Below are positions 21,999-32,729 of a stretch of 64,000 nucleotides of DNA, piece after piece. How positions within the stretch are numbered: the first letter of the stretch is position 1; each line of letters begins with the position of its first letter. Both the position numbers and the translations under genes were made by a program. A model generated the notes under the pieces. That model worked only from the letters and a program-made list of their open reading frames with translations. It was not told the DNA's origin and did no database searches. Origin of the DNA: Brassica napus (taxonomy: Eukaryota; Streptophyta; Magnoliopsida; Brassicales; Brassicaceae); NCBI RefSeq assembly GCF_020379485.1, contig NW_026014817.1:1-64000 (forward strand), in the 5' to 3' direction.

Positions 21999-22472
21999 TG
22001 AGAGTTTTAGAAGATTAAGGAGAGATTAAGAGAGAAGAGTAAGAGATGGAGAGAGTTTCCGTGAGAGTGTGACAAAGAGAATAGAAGGAGAATAAGTTTC
22101 CTTACTTGATTTGTTACACATGACAGGGTATTTAAAGACATACAAGAATGCATAAACAATGAGAAGATAGTACAAGGGAAAGAATAAACAAAGAGGAGGC
22201 AGATCCGCGGATGGCTCGTTCAGCAAGAGGGATAGTGACAGCTCCCAACGGTCAGCTCCCTCTCTCTTCTCTTAGACACGCCCGTGACTCCTCCACTCAC
22301 TTCTCTTCAACGGATACATGTCGACATTCCCACTCACTAGGAGATCTTTTAATCACTTGACCGAGTTGGTTAACTCATGACTTGCTTCCTTTCCTTGCAA
22401 GTCACTCTTAGGTTGTACGGACAGCCTTGTTCTCCAAGTTCCTATCTTCTTGCTTTATTCTTCATGTCAACA
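21999..22472 (-). repeat. E2 5' LTR (474 bp)
   Basis: Paired with 4547-5019. A TATA-like TTTAAATA (minus) lies at 22129-22136, and a TCCGTACAA box at 22413-22421 (minus). The 21819-21986 leader between LTR/primer site and gag is non-coding. Confidence 0.92.
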
Positions 22473-22477
22473 CTTGT

Positions 22478-22698
22478 ATCCCTTTTGAGTGATAGAGTAT
22501 CCAATAAACATAGCCTTAGTACTCTTTGCCTCCAGCTTGTTTCTCTGTTCTCCTGGAGTCATGACATAGCATACACACCCAAATACTCGTAGGTGATCAA
22601 TAAAAGGCTTGCTCTTATTCAGCACCTCAAATGGAGACAGATTCTTCAGTATCTTGGTTGGGACCCGGTTGATGAGATAGCAAGCAGTCTGTACAGCA
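22478..22698 (-). pseudogene. E1 integrase C-terminal fragment between E2 and E3
   Basis: This 74-codon open piece joins the E1 frame at 4541 on one side and 47322 on the other. It encodes the post-catalytic part of integrase (TACYLINRVPTKILKNLSPF ... EQRNKLEAKSTKAMFIGYS). Its left edge carries the E2 target copy and its right edge (cagca, 22694-22698) the E3 target copy. Confidence 0.88.
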
Positions 22699-23281
22699 TA
22701 TGACTTTTAGGAATGTAAAGGATTATCTGAGTTTAGAAAGGATTAGAGAAGGAGAATAAGAGATTAAGAGACAACTTAGAGACTAATGGAGAATCATAGT
22801 GAAATGAGTAAAGAGAAAGATTGTTTAGAACTGTCTAATCTTTATTAAGGGATGAGATTACATATATATAGGTCCATACACTTAGGGTTTTCGAAATCAT
22901 AAAGCTAAGTAAGCATGTAGAGTCAAAGAGGAGCCTAAGCTTTAATTTGAACCAGCCAATGAGTGTCTTCACACGTTTGGAGCATCTTCTTGATCCAAGA
23001 CTAGATGCTCTTCCTTTCCAGCTCTTGCCAGCCTGTCCTAGCTGTCAAGCCGCGTCTCCCTTATCCTCTCAACGTTCGGATAAGGTCTTGGCCGAGTGTA
23101 ACTTAAGCTCAGTACATGGAAGTTACTTGGATAGTTACTTGGTCTCTTTTACCTTGTACGGATGATCACTTGTACGGCCTTGTACGGATGATCAACCCAT
23201 TCCTCCTCTTCACCTCTTTGCTCTCTTTATGTTCTCAACTCCTTTGTGTCTTTACCTCAAATGTCTCAACTCATCTCAACA
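22699..23281 (-). repeat. E3 3' LTR (583 bp)
   Basis: On the minus strand it begins TGTTGAGATGAG and ends AAAGTCATA (TG...TA). The only difference I see from the 5' copy is ctttatg/ctgtatg near 23228. It has three TTGTACGG boxes at 23154-23188. Confidence 0.92.
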
Positions 23282-23400
23282 CTCCCCCTCAAGCTTAGCT
23301 TTGTGAAAGCCTAAGCTTGGATAGCCATGAGATCTTCCTCATTAAAAACCTCACCAAGGAAAACCCATTGGGACAAAACCTTGATGAAGGAAAAAGAGTA
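23282..23400 (-). other. E3 3' UTR: shared stem-loop, hairpin, polypurine tract
   Basis: The polypurine tract is 23282-23296. The hairpin is CAAGCTTAGGCTTT/AAGCTAAGCTTG (about 23288-23321). The stem-loop is 23335-23399, with stem CCTTCATCAAGG/CCTTGGTGAGG and apex CCCAATGGG. Confidence 0.8.
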
Positions 23401-23421
23401 AAGACCTCACAGCCAAGGGGA

Positions 23422-24709
23422 TCAGCTCCTTCTCTTCCCAAGATCAATGAGGCCCAACCTGATGTGAATGGACTCCATTGTCTTCTGTCTCACAGCCTTA
23501 GTGAACACATCAGCCAACTGATCTTCACTCCTTGTGTAGCATGGCAGGATGACTCCTAAGATGATCATCTGCCTCACCTTGTGACAATCCACTTCAATGT
23601 GCTTGGTTCTCTCATGGAACACCGAGTTGGAGGCAATGTGCTTGGTTATCACAATGCATTGTCATTGGCGTGGCTTGATCAATCTCCAAATGCTTCAAGA
23701 TGCCCTTGATCCACACCAGCTCGTTGGTCAGCTTCAGCATAGCTCTATACTCAGCTTCTGCACTTGAGCAAGACACCACCTTCTGCTTCTTACTCTTCCA
23801 AGTCACCAAGTTGCCTCCAATGAATGTGCAATAGCCTGTGGTTGATCTCCTGTCTGCTCTATCACCAGCCCAATCCGCATCGCAGTATCCCACCACTTCA
23901 GTGCTTCCATTGCAGCCCATCCATACTCCTTGATCAGGTGAGCCGTTGAGATACATCAAAATCCTCTCCACCATGCGCCAGTGATGCTCCTTAGGCACTT
24001 GCATGTGTTGACTCACCTGATTCACAGCAAAACAAATGTCAGGTCTAGTTATGGTAAGGTAAATCAATTTGCCAACTAGTTTTCTATAGAGTTTAGGATC
24101 CTGATAAGGTTTGCTGTCTTCAATCTCCCCCTCTCGTGGGACTTTGTAGCCATCCTCCATAGGCATCCTTGCTGTCTTGCCTCCATAAGCACCTGCACCT
24201 TTCAAAAGATCAAGTGTATACTTCCTTTGGGACATGAACAAACCTTCCTTGGATCTACATATCTCAATTCCAAGAAAGTATTTCATTTCTCCCAAGTCTT
24301 TAATCTCAAACATGGATTTAAGGAACTCCTTGGTTGCTATGATACCTTCCTTATCACTTCCTGTGATAATGATATCATCCACATACACAAGAAGTGCAAT
24401 CATACCTGAGGGAGTCGTGAGTGTGAAGAGAGTGTGATCTAGTTCAGACTTCTTGAAGCCTCGGCCATTGAGAGTAGTGCTCAGCTTGTTGTACCAAGCT
24501 CTTGGTGATTGCTTCAGTCCATAGATAGCTTTCTTCAACCTCAACACATTTCCTCTCTTCACTAAGTGTTCAAGGCCTGGAGGTGGATACATATACACTT
24601 CATCCTCAAGTTCACCTTGTAGAAAGGCATTCTTCACATCCATTTGCCATAAACCCCATCCAAGATTCACAGCCAAGCTTAATACAATCCGGATTGTGTG
24701 TAGTTTAGC
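23422..24709 (-). pseudogene. E3 pol: RT core and RNase H, frameshifted
   Basis: This piece encodes RT from about MDVKNAFLQGELEDEVYM through YVDDIIITG, then RNase H with CDADWAGDR, SSAEAEYRAM and MHCDNQA. An 8-bp deletion at 23640/23641 breaks the frame within the HCDNQAAIHIA motif. A single-base loss near 24709, at the FAPVAKLHT motif, separates it from the linker. All are damaging, so E3 cannot make active RT. Confidence 0.9.
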
Positions 24710-25810
24710 TCTGGTGCAAAGGTTTCTATGTAATCTTCTCCATAAGTTTGAGTGAAACCTCTTGCAACTAGCCTTGACTTCTTCCTCTCAATCTTTCCAT
24801 CAGCCTTGTACTTGATTGTGAATATCTATCTACTAGTCACAGCCTTCTTCCCTTTTGGTAACTCACTCTCATACCATGTATCATTCTTGATCATAGCTCC
24901 TGCCTCCGCTCCAACTGACTCCTTCCATTCTTTATCCATGATTGCTTCTTCATAGCTTCTTGGGATGTAGTTCTCATCCAAGTTAACCATGAAGGCACAA
25001 TGTTCTTCAGGGTATTGAGCAAAGGAACACACAACTTGAGAAGGATGCTCCACAGCTTGGGCATTGTAGTACACTCGCGTGTTTACCCAAGAGGAAGGAT
25101 CCTTTCTCAGCCTTGTGCTCCTCCTCAATACTGGTTGTTCTTGCTCTTGAACCGGCTCAGCTTGTGTATGCGGTTCTTGTGCTTCACTCTGATGTTCTTC
25201 CTCTCCTTGGTCTTGCTCACCTTGATGATGAGAACCTGAGTTGAACTCTTCTCCTTCTTCACTCAAGCCGACTCCTTCTTGGCCATTTTCTTGAGTTTCA
25301 GGTTCACTTCCCCCCTCATGATCAAGGTGAGGTGTTTTGTCAGCTCCACTTGGTGCAGTTGATCTCTCTTCTTGTCTTCCACTTCCTGTGGATTGGTCCT
25401 GGTTCATCTTGATACCGAGACCTTCCAAAATGATTCTTAAGACTCCAGCCTTATCTGATGTGAGATCCTTCAAATCTTCTTGATTCTTCTCCTCATAGTA
25501 TCCCCTTTCTTCAATAAACTTCACATCTCTAGATACAAGCACCCTTCTAGCTTCTGGATCATAACACTTATATCCTTTTTGAGTTGTTGAGTAGCCAATG
25601 AACATTGCCTTTCTGCTTCTTGCTTCTAGCTTGTTCCTCAACTCTCCTGGTACTAGAACATAGCATAAGCATCCAAACACTCTCATGTATTCCAAGGATG
25701 GCTTGCGCTTGTTTAGAACTTCAAATGGTGCTTGATCCTTCAACACCTTTGTAGGCATCCTGTTGATTAAATAGCACGCAGTGGATACAGCATCACTCCA
25801 GAATCTCTTA
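24710..25810 (-). pseudogene. E3 pol: end of integrase, linker and start of RT, with a nonsense codon
   Basis: From the G2 insertion (target tctta 25806-25810) it reads integrase C-terminal (NKRKPSLEYMRVFGCLCYVL), a long Glu/Gln-rich linker, then the start of RT up to KKAVTSR. TAG at 24826-24828 replaces the Trp found in sister elements. The frame after the stop remains recognisable to ~24710. Confidence 0.88.
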
Positions 25811-26748
25811 TGATGAGGATATTCAACCAGAGCCGGAACCAGACTTAACTGAACCTGATATCCAGGACATGATCAGCAACATAACCAAATCAGAGACAGT
25901 CCAAGAAGTGCCAGTACCAACCGTATTCAAGGGAGCTATCACTAGACAAAGAGCTAAGGTACTTCAACATAAATTTAATGAGAGCATGATACTTGCTTCT
26001 GATCTTGGACAGGTTAAACTGGCTGGTGAACCAAGCTTGAAGCAAGATGAACTAAAGGATGCAGAACCGGTTAAGGAGAAACAAGCATCAAGTGAGGATA
26101 TGTGGCCATTCATCCCGGAGCAATGCCACACCAACCTGATGATCATTACCATGGAAGATCAACTTGCCTAGCAAGTCTCTTGGACGAATCTAGCAACTAG
26201 GCCAAGCTCTTTGTGTGTGCTCTTTTTCCCTTACTCTTGGTTTTGTCCCAAATGGGTTTTCCAGAGAAGGTTTTTAACGAGGCCACAACTTGCTTCACAC
26301 TTATCCCAAGTGCCAAGTTCGATCCAAGGCTAAGAAGCCTCATGACCTTATTTCATGTTTTACATTATAGTTTGTTTCCTTATTTGTACTTTCGTGACCT
26401 AAGTGGAGCCTGTTCCCTTAGTCCTATTTATATGTTTTCGCAAGCCCACTTTTGGGGCAGACTTTGAATAATCATAAACTTTTCTTTTAAAGAAAACCCT
26501 AGAGCTCTCAAGATAGAACTCGCCTCCTTCTCTTTGCCTTGTGAGACCAGTACCTCCACGGCCTAGAGGAACCTTGTGTTGTATCACGAGCCTCCCATCT
26601 CTCGTGTGGTGCACTTCATCCCATCATACAGTTCCAGTTCAGATCCCTTGGTTGATTAGATCAGTCCATCCGGATCACCCTTGTGTTAGATCGGCTCCTT
26701 CTCTCTTGCTTGGGAACGTACAGCCTTTGGTAGCTTAGGCTTGTATCA
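25811..26748 (+). repeat. G2 5' LTR (938 bp)
   Basis: It differs from the 3' copy at four positions (near 26513, 26554, 26688 and 26695). TATA-like TATTTATATG is at 26425-26434. It carries an untranslated second copy of the pol tail (25869-26171) and a copy of the shared stem-loop (26220-26283). Confidence 0.94.
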
Positions 26749-26752
26749 TTTC

Positions 26753-27252
26753 TGGTATCAGAGCTGAAGTTCCTTCAGCATCAGGTTATATCTATCCTTG
26801 TCTCTTCTATTTGCATCCGATTTGTGATTCATTGTTTCTGCTTTCATGAAATCATAAAACCAAATAAAGAGATCGCGTTTCATTGTTGCACTTAGTTGTT
26901 TTCTTCACATCTTGCTTGCATCCGATTGTTACATCCTGTTCTGCTTAGTTTTAATCTTCATCAAGTCAAAAAAAAAAAAAAAAGAAATAAAAACGTGTTG
27001 CTAGGATTGCATAATTCGGTTTCCATTTTTGCAAAGAGTTTTCAAATTGTTTCCTTCCCGGTCGATCACCTTTTCCAAGTCTTTCCAATTCTATTACTAC
27101 TACAGCTTTTATTAGTGTCTATTGCCTATTCGAATTTATAAAAAAAAAAAAAGGAAATTTGTATCTTTTCTTTCTCGTTTTCTTTCTTATTTACCTATTG
27201 AAAAGCTAAGGCATCTCTTGTTTATCTTGCAAGGTACAACTCAACCGCATAC
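26753..27252 (+). other. G2 primer site and leader
   Basis: The primer site TGGTATCAGAGC is 26753-26764. The remaining ~490 bp is pyrimidine- and T-rich, with poly(A) runs at about 26968-26983 and 27140-27151. It is the non-coding leader of the genomic RNA; nothing else is recognised. Confidence 0.7.
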
Positions 27253-27747
27253 ATGGGAGAAGCGAGTGAGCAAGCTACCATGATGCAAGTCCTCAACGCT
27301 TTGAGAGAAGAGATGAGGGTTATGCGGCAAGACCTTGGGGAAAGGATGACTAGAGTTGAGCAAAGACCTCCTCCTTTGCAACCAGTACGGAACGTTGATA
27401 GGTTCTTGAATCCAAACAACAGAAGATATGGAGTGCCCGTCCATGACAACCCGGAGACTAGCACCCGGAACCAGCAGACTGATGAAGACACGGGACAGCA
27501 GCACGGTCCAATACCAAACCAGAGAGCAGGGTTGCCACCAGATGACTATGGTGAAGAAGAAGAGGAGGAAGGGTTTGCACCTCAACCCCGAGCTCCACGC
27601 AGGCAAAACCGGCACCAAGGGTTTGAAGAAGAGGAACTCCTACCTCAACACCGAGCCCCACGCCAACAAAACTATAACCAAGGGCCAGAGCACATCAAGA
27701 TGAATGCTCCCGGCTATGGGGGAAGGTTGATCCAGAAGCTTACCTAG
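27253..27747 (+). CDS. G2 gag, N-terminal fragment (frameshifted)
   Basis: It opens at ATG 27253 ([20 protein letters not shown]), a heptad-like helical start followed by a Pro/Gln/Arg/Glu-rich region. It terminates at 27745-27747 because of a one-base frame change in a G/A-rich run near 27720. Beyond that point the other frame continues with the conserved WEKRMDHIF gag sequence. The shift could be a real mutation or a sequencing error in the short homopolymer. Confidence 0.85.
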   Translation: MGEASEQATMMQVLNALREEMRVMRQDLGERMTRVEQRPPPLQPVRNVDRFLNPNNRRYGVPVHDNPETSTRNQQTDEDTGQQHGPIPNQRAGLPPDDYGEEEEEEGFAPQPRAPRRQNRHQGFEEEELLPQHRAPRQQNYNQGPEHIKMNAPGYGGRLIQKLT

Positions 27748-27761
27748 ACTGGGAGAAAAGG

Positions 27762-30700
27762 ATGGATCACATTTTTGCCTACTATAACCACCCTGGTCCT
27801 AAAAGAGTTGCTTTGGCAGTAGCTCAGCTCACGGACAATGCACTTTCCTGGTGGGATAGATTGTGCTCCGATAGGAGAAGGAACGGCCTGAGGCAACTAG
27901 ACTCTTGGCTAGACATGAAAGATGCGATGAAGCAACGGTTTGTGCCACAACACTTTCACAGAGACTTGCAAAGGAAGTTACGGGCACTCAAGCAAGGCAG
28001 CAAGTCAGTGGAAGAGTACTATGAAGAGTTTGAGAAATTAAGAAACCGTTTGGACCTTAATGAAGATGAGGAAGCTACCATGGCTCAATTCCTTGATGGT
28101 TTACAGGAGAGGATAAGCTGCAAGGTGGAGAGACATGTTTATGCTGACATGAAGGACCTGTTCCATCTAGCTATCCAAGCTGAACAACACATCAAGAAGA
28201 AGAGCTCCAAGGGCAAGTCTCAAGTTTCTTGGAATTCAAGCAATAGCAACTACAACAAGTCGGTGGACAAAGGAAAAGGGGTTGAAGGAGACAGCCGGCC
28301 TAAGCCTCGCACCACCGAACCCACGAAGGACAACAAAACCGAGCCAGCCAAAGCTACCAACCCCCAACGTGCCAGAGACATCACCTGTTTCAAATGTAGA
28401 GGCCGAGGGCACATGGCAAGAGAGTGCCCAAACCAGAGGGTTATGCTGCTCACCGATGATGGCTATGAATCTCGTGATGAAGGAGAAGTACCTGAGATTC
28501 AAGAAGAGTATGGAGAAGTTGAATATGCTGATGTGGGAGAGAGCTTGATGATCCGACGTGTGCTTAGCGTCTTAGTTCAACCCGCCGAGACAATCCAAAG
28601 AGAAAACATATTCCACAGCCGTTGCACCATAAAAGGCAAGGTATGTAACCTTATTATAGATGGTGGGTCTTGTACCAATGCTGCTAGCGCTTACATGGTA
28701 GAAAAACTTGGTTTAGAAAAGACAAAGCATCCGCATCCATATAGGCTAAGGTGGTTAGATGATAAGGTTGAGCTTAAAATTAAGGAACAAGTGAGCATTC
28801 CATTTAGCATTGGTAAGTATCAAGATGAAGTAGTTTGTGACGTAGTCCCTATGCAAGCTGGACATGTATTGCTAGGAAGACCATGGCAGTGGGATAGAGA
28901 AACTAAGCATGATGGTAGAACTAATATGTATACATTCATGCATGATAAGCGTAAGATAAGCTTAGCGCCTCTCACTCCAACACAAGTTCATGAAATTCAT
29001 TTGCAAATGGTTAAGGAAAAGGAAAAGTCTGTTAAATCAAACTTTCTTATCCGTTCTAGCTGTGTAAGAAAGGCTGCTACTACCAAACACACAATGCTAC
29101 TAATGATCTTTAAGGAGCTTTTGAGTGCAGGTTCTGATGAGTTAACTCTTCATCCAGAGATTACTAAGCTTCTTGACATGTTCAAAGATGTGTTTCCAGA
29201 GGAGATTCCGCACGGTTTACCCCCACTCCGAGGCATTGAGCACCAGATAGATTTTGTGCCAGGAGCTGCCCTGCCAAACAAACCGGCTTATAGGGTGAAC
29301 CCGGAAGAGACTAAGGAGTTGGAGAGACAAGTGCAGGACCTATTAGACAAAGGATACGTGAGGGAGAGTCTCAGTCCTTGCGCTGTGCCTGTCTTACTTG
29401 TACCAAAGAAGGACGGGACATGGAGAATGTGTGTAGACTGCCGAGCCATCAACAACATCACCATCAAGTATAGACACCCCATCCCACGGCTTGATGACAT
29501 GTTAGATGAGCTAAGCGGAGCCACCATCTTCTCCAAGATTGATCTTAAGAGTGGGTACCATCAGGTAAGAATGAAAGAGGGAGATGAGTGGAAGACAGCT
29601 TTTAAAACAAAGCAAGGTCTATATGAATGGTTGGTGATGCCATTTGGACTTAGCAATGCTCCTAGTACTTTCATGCGTCTCATGAACCACATTCTTAGGC
29701 CATACATCAGTAAGTTTGTTGTGGTTTATTTCGATGACATTTTAATTTACAGTACTAGTTTACTTGATCATGTGACACATCTTGAGCAAGTACTAGAGAC
29801 ACTTCGACAAGAAGGGCTTTATGCAAACCTCAAGAAGTGCACATTCTGCACTGATAAACTTGTCTTCCTAGGTTTTGTTGTGAGTTCACAGGGCTTACAG
29901 GTTGATGAAGAGAAGGTTAAGGCCATTCAAGAGTGGCCGACTCCAACAAACATCAGCCAAGTTAGAAGTTTCCATGGCCTAGCTAGCTTCTACAGGCGGT
30001 TTGTCAAGGATTTCAGTAGTATAGCTGCACCCCTTACTGCTGTGGTGAAGAAGAGTATTGGGTTCATTTGGGAAAAAGCTCAACAGGAAGCCTTTCAGAC
30101 CTTGAAGTATCGCCTGACCCATGCACCAGTACTGGTCTTACCCGACTTCAATAAGACCTTTGAAGTAGAATGTGATGCATCAGGGATTGGGATAGGGGCA
30201 GTTCTTATTCAAGAAGGAAAACCCGTGGCTTACTTCAGTGAGAAGCTTGGTGGAGCAGCTCTTAATTATCCGACCTATGATAAAGAGTTGTATGCCTTGG
30301 TGAGAGCTTTGGAGACATGGCAGCACTACCTGCTGTCTAAAGAATTCGTGGTACACACTGACCATGAAACCCTTAAACATCTAAGAGGGCAAACCAATCT
30401 CAAGAGGAGACATGCTCGCTGGTTAGAGTTTATTGAGACATTTCCCTACATTATCAAGTATAAGAAGGGCAAGGAGAACATTGTAGCAGATGCACTCTCC
30501 AGGAGATATGCTTTGATTGCAACCATGGAAGCAAAGGTGTTGGGATTTGAGTTCATCAAAAGTTTGTACGGAGAAGATCCGGATCTTGCTGCTATCTACT
30601 CAAGTTGCACCAAAGGACCACAAGGAAAGTTCTACTTGCATGAGGGATTTCTTTTCAAGGGCAGGAGATTATGCATTCCTCAATGCTCCTTGAGAGATCT

Positions 30701-32147
30701 AATCACTAGAGAGGCTCACGGAGGAGGGCTCATGGGTCACTTTGGAGTAGATAAGACACTTGCTGTGGTCAGGGAACATTTCTATTGGCCGCATCTTAAG
30801 AAATCAGTAGAATCTCATTGCGCCAGATGTGTGACTTGCAAGAAGGCTAAGTCTAGAGTCCAGCCTCATGGCCTTTACATGCCACTGCCGATTCCTACAG
30901 CTCCTTGGGTAGACATCTCCATGGATTTTGTCCTAGGATTACCAAAAATTCATCACAAGGATTCAATCTTTGTTGTCGTGGACAGATTCTCCAAAATGGC
31001 ACACTTCATACCTTGTGCCAAGGTGAATGATGCGTCCAAAACTGCTGATCTGTTCTTTAAGGAGGTAGTGCGCTTACATGGGGTGCCAAGGACTATTGTA
31101 TCTGACCGAGACACCAAGTTCCTCAGCCACTTTTGGAGAACACTATGGAAGAAGTTGGGAACAAAGTTGCTATTCTCTACTACTTGCCATCCCCAAACTG
31201 ATGGGCAGACTGAAGTTGTCAACAGGACGCTCTCTACGCTGCTTAGGGCAACCATTGGGAAGAACATGAAGAATTGGGTTGATTGTATTCCATTCATCGA
31301 ATTTGCATACAACCGAGCTCAGCATTCAGCCACTAAGATGTCCCCCTTTGAGGCAGCCTATGGGTTCAACCCGAAAACCCCTTTGGATCTTAAACCATTA
31401 CCCCCAGCTGAAGTTGTCAGTCTTACCGGGGAAGCTAAAGCTGCTTATGTCAAAGAACTCCATCAGAAGGTTCAAGAGAATTTAGAGAAGAGGACTGAGC
31501 AGTACACTAAACATGCCAACAAGGGCCGCAAGGACATTGTATTTGAACCAGGGGAGTGGGTTTGGTTACACATGCGGCAAGAAAGGTTTCCTAACCAGAG
31601 AAGTTCCAAGCTGAAGCCAAGAGGGGACGGCCCATTTCAAGTTGTTGAGAGGATCAACAACAATGCCTACCGTCTTGATCTGCCAGGTGAGTTGAATGTG
31701 TCTTCTACTTTCAATGTTACTGATCTATCTCCTTGTTTTGCAGATGAACCAGTTTTGAGGTCAAAACCTTTTGAAGAGGGAGGGAATGATGAGGATATTC
31801 AACCAGAGCCGGAACCAGACTTAACTGAACCTGATATCCAGGACATGATCAGCAACATAACCAAATCAGAGACAGTCCAAGAAGTGCCAGTACCAACCGT
31901 ATTCAAGGGAGCTATCACTAGACAAAGAGCTAAGGTACTTCAACATAAATTTAATGAGAGCATGATACTTGCTTCTGATCTTGGACAGGTTAAACTGGCT
32001 GGTGAACCAAGCTTGAAGCAAGATGAACTAAAGGATGCAGAACCGGTTAAGGAGAAACAAGCATCAAGTGAGGATATGTGGCCATTCATCCCGGAGCAAT
32101 GCCACACCAACCTGATGATCATTACCATGGAAGATCAACTTGCCTAG
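27762..32147 (+). CDS. G2 gag-pol, main part: gag, protease, RT, RNase H, integrase
   Basis: The frame is open from about 27720; the first Met is at 27762. In this numbering: gag core (ALSWWDRL), CCHC knuckle [14 protein letters not shown] (~209), protease LIIDGGSC (~297), RT with YFDDILIYS (~655), RNase [13 protein letters not shown] through ADALSRR (~800-910), integrase HHCC ([11 protein letters not shown] ... CARCVTC, ~985-1030), and the core [14 protein letters not shown] and [10 protein letters not shown] (~1050-1150). The C-terminus ([17 protein letters not shown]) is encoded within the 3' LTR; I find no chromodomain. All catalytic residues look intact. The real N-terminus is cut off by the shift at ~27720. 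Confidence 0.94.
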   Translation: MDHIFAYYNHPGPKRVALAVAQLTDNALSWWDRLCSDRRRNGLRQLDSWLDMKDAMKQRFVPQHFHRDLQRKLRALKQGSKSVEEYYEEFEKLRNRLDLNEDEEATMAQFLDGLQERISCKVERHVYADMKDLFHLAIQAEQHIKKKSSKGKSQVSWNSSNSNYNKSVDKGKGVEGDSRPKPRTTEPTKDNKTEPAKATNPQRARDITCFKCRGRGHMARECPNQRVMLLTDDGYESRDEGEVPEIQEEYGEVEYADVGESLMIRRVLSVLVQPAETIQRENIFHSRCTIKGKVCNLIIDGGSCTNAASAYMVEKLGLEKTKHPHPYRLRWLDDKVELKIKEQVSIPFSIGKYQDEVVCDVVPMQAGHVLLGRPWQWDRETKHDGRTNMYTFMHDKRKISLAPLTPTQVHEIHLQMVKEKEKSVKSNFLIRSSCVRKAATTKHTMLLMIFKELLSAGSDELTLHPEITKLLDMFKDVFPEEIPHGLPPLRGIEHQIDFVPGAALPNKPAYRVNPEETKELERQVQDLLDKGYVRESLSPCAVPVLLVPKKDGTWRMCVDCRAINNITIKYRHPIPRLDDMLDELSGATIFSKIDLKSGYHQVRMKEGDEWKTAFKTKQGLYEWLVMPFGLSNAPSTFMRLMNHILRPYISKFVVVYFDDILIYSTSLLDHVTHLEQVLETLRQEGLYANLKKCTFCTDKLVFLGFVVSSQGLQVDEEKVKAIQEWPTPTNISQVRSFHGLASFYRRFVKDFSSIAAPLTAVVKKSIGFIWEKAQQEAFQTLKYRLTHAPVLVLPDFNKTFEVECDASGIGIGAVLIQEGKPVAYFSEKLGGAALNYPTYDKELYALVRALETWQHYLLSKEFVVHTDHETLKHLRGQTNLKRRHARWLEFIETFPYIIKYKKGKENIVADALSRRYALIATMEAKVLGFEFIKSLYGEDPDLAAIYSSCTKGPQGKFYLHEGFLFKGRRLCIPQCSLRDLITREAHGGGLMGHFGVDKTLAVVREHFYWPHLKKSVESHCARCVTCKKAKSRVQPHGLYMPLPIPTAPWVDISMDFVLGLPKIHHKDSIFVVVDRFSKMAHFIPCAKVNDASKTADLFFKEVVRLHGVPRTIVSDRDTKFLSHFWRTLWKKLGTKLLFSTTCHPQTDGQTEVVNRTLSTLLRATIGKNMKNWVDCIPFIEFAYNRAQHSATKMSPFEAAYGFNPKTPLDLKPLPPAEVVSLTGEAKAAYVKELHQKVQENLEKRTEQYTKHANKGRKDIVFEPGEWVWLHMRQERFPNQRSSKLKPRGDGPFQVVERINNNAYRLDLPGELNVSSTFNVTDLSPCFADEPVLRSKPFEEGGNDEDIQPEPEPDLTEPDIQDMISNITKSETVQEVPVPTVFKGAITRQRAKVLQHKFNESMILASDLGQVKLAGEPSLKQDELKDAEPVKEKQASSEDMWPFIPEQCHTNLMIITMEDQLA

Positions 32148-32724
32148 CAAGTCTCTTGGACGAATCTAGCAACTAGGCCAAGCTCTTTGTGTGTGCTCTT
32201 TTTCCCTTACTCTTGGTTTTGTCCCAAATGGGTTTTCCAGAGAAGGTTTTTAACGAGGCCACAACTTGCTTCACACTTATCCCAAGTGCCAAGTTCGATC
32301 CAAGGCTAAGAAGCCTCATGACCTTATTTCATGTTTTACATTATAGTTTGTTTCCTTATTTGTACTTTCGTGACCTAAGTGGAGCCTGTTCCCTTAGTCC
32401 TATTTATATGTTTTCGCAAGCCCACTTTTGGGGCAGACTTTGAATAATCATAAACTTTTCTTTTAAAGAAAACCCTAGAGCTCTCAAGCTAGAACTCGCC
32501 TCCTTCTCTTTGCCTTGTGAGACCAGTACCTTCACGGCCTAGAGGAACCTTGTGTTGTATCACGAGCCTCCCATCTCTCGTGTGGTGCACTTCATCCCAT
32601 CATACAGTTCCAGTTCAGATCCCTTGGTTGATTAGATCAGTCCATCCGGATCACACTTGTGCTAGATCGGCTCCTTCTCTCTTGCTTGGGAACGTACAGC
32701 CTTTGGTAGCTTAGGCTTGTATCA
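31787..32724 (+). repeat. G2 3' LTR (938 bp), containing the end of pol
   Basis: It starts TGATGAGGATATT inside the codons for the FEEGGND region and ends GGCTTGTATCA. The pol stop is at 32145-32147. The stem-loop follows at 32196-32259. Confidence 0.94.
32196..32259 (+). other. Shared stem-loop after the G2 stop codon (3' LTR copy)
   Basis: CTCTTTTTCCC, then stem CTCTTGG/CCAGAG around CCCAAATGGG, then GGTTTTTAACGAGG. It begins about 50 nt after the stop codon. Confidence 0.75.
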
Positions 32725-32729
32725 TCTTA

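Larger units (their letters stand above)
4547..22472 (-). mobile_element. E2: Copia LTR retrotransposon inserted in E1, split by E4
   Basis: LTRs are 4547-5019 and 21999-22472, flanked by the target duplication cttgt (4542-4546 and 22473-22477). The primer site complementary to initiator Met tRNA (minus TGGTATCAGAGC) is 21987-21998, and the polypurine tract is 5020-5034. Removing E4 (8990-21268) and one copy of its duplication leaves a single frame of 1457 codons plus stop, so E2 was coding-intact before E4 landed. Its internal region is nearly identical to that of E5, although the LTRs differ strongly. Confidence 0.93.
25811..32724 (+). mobile_element. G2: Ty3/gypsy retrotransposon, CRM type, inserted in E3
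   Basis: Full-length, 6914 bp. LTRs are 25811-26748 and 31787-32724 (938 bp each), flanked by tctta (25806-25810, 32725-32729). The primer site is at 26753, after a 4-nt spacer. The polypurine tract (GAAGAGGGAGGGA) is 31773-31786 and lies inside the coding region. LTR termini are TG...CA. Integrase and C-terminal features are as in G1, and the pol frame continues 361 nt into the 3' LTR. One frameshift in gag near 27720 is the only obvious lesion. Confidence 0.93.

Noticed and set aside
26000..26171. Separate gene encoding a ~100-residue protein at 25869-26171
   Set aside because: It is the 5' LTR copy of the G2 polyprotein tail, which is translated only from the 3' LTR side.
27715..27750. 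G2 frame change as programmed frameshifting
   Set aside because: It lies within gag rather than at a gag-pol boundary, there is no clear slippery heptamer with a downstream fold, and G1 is continuous through this region.
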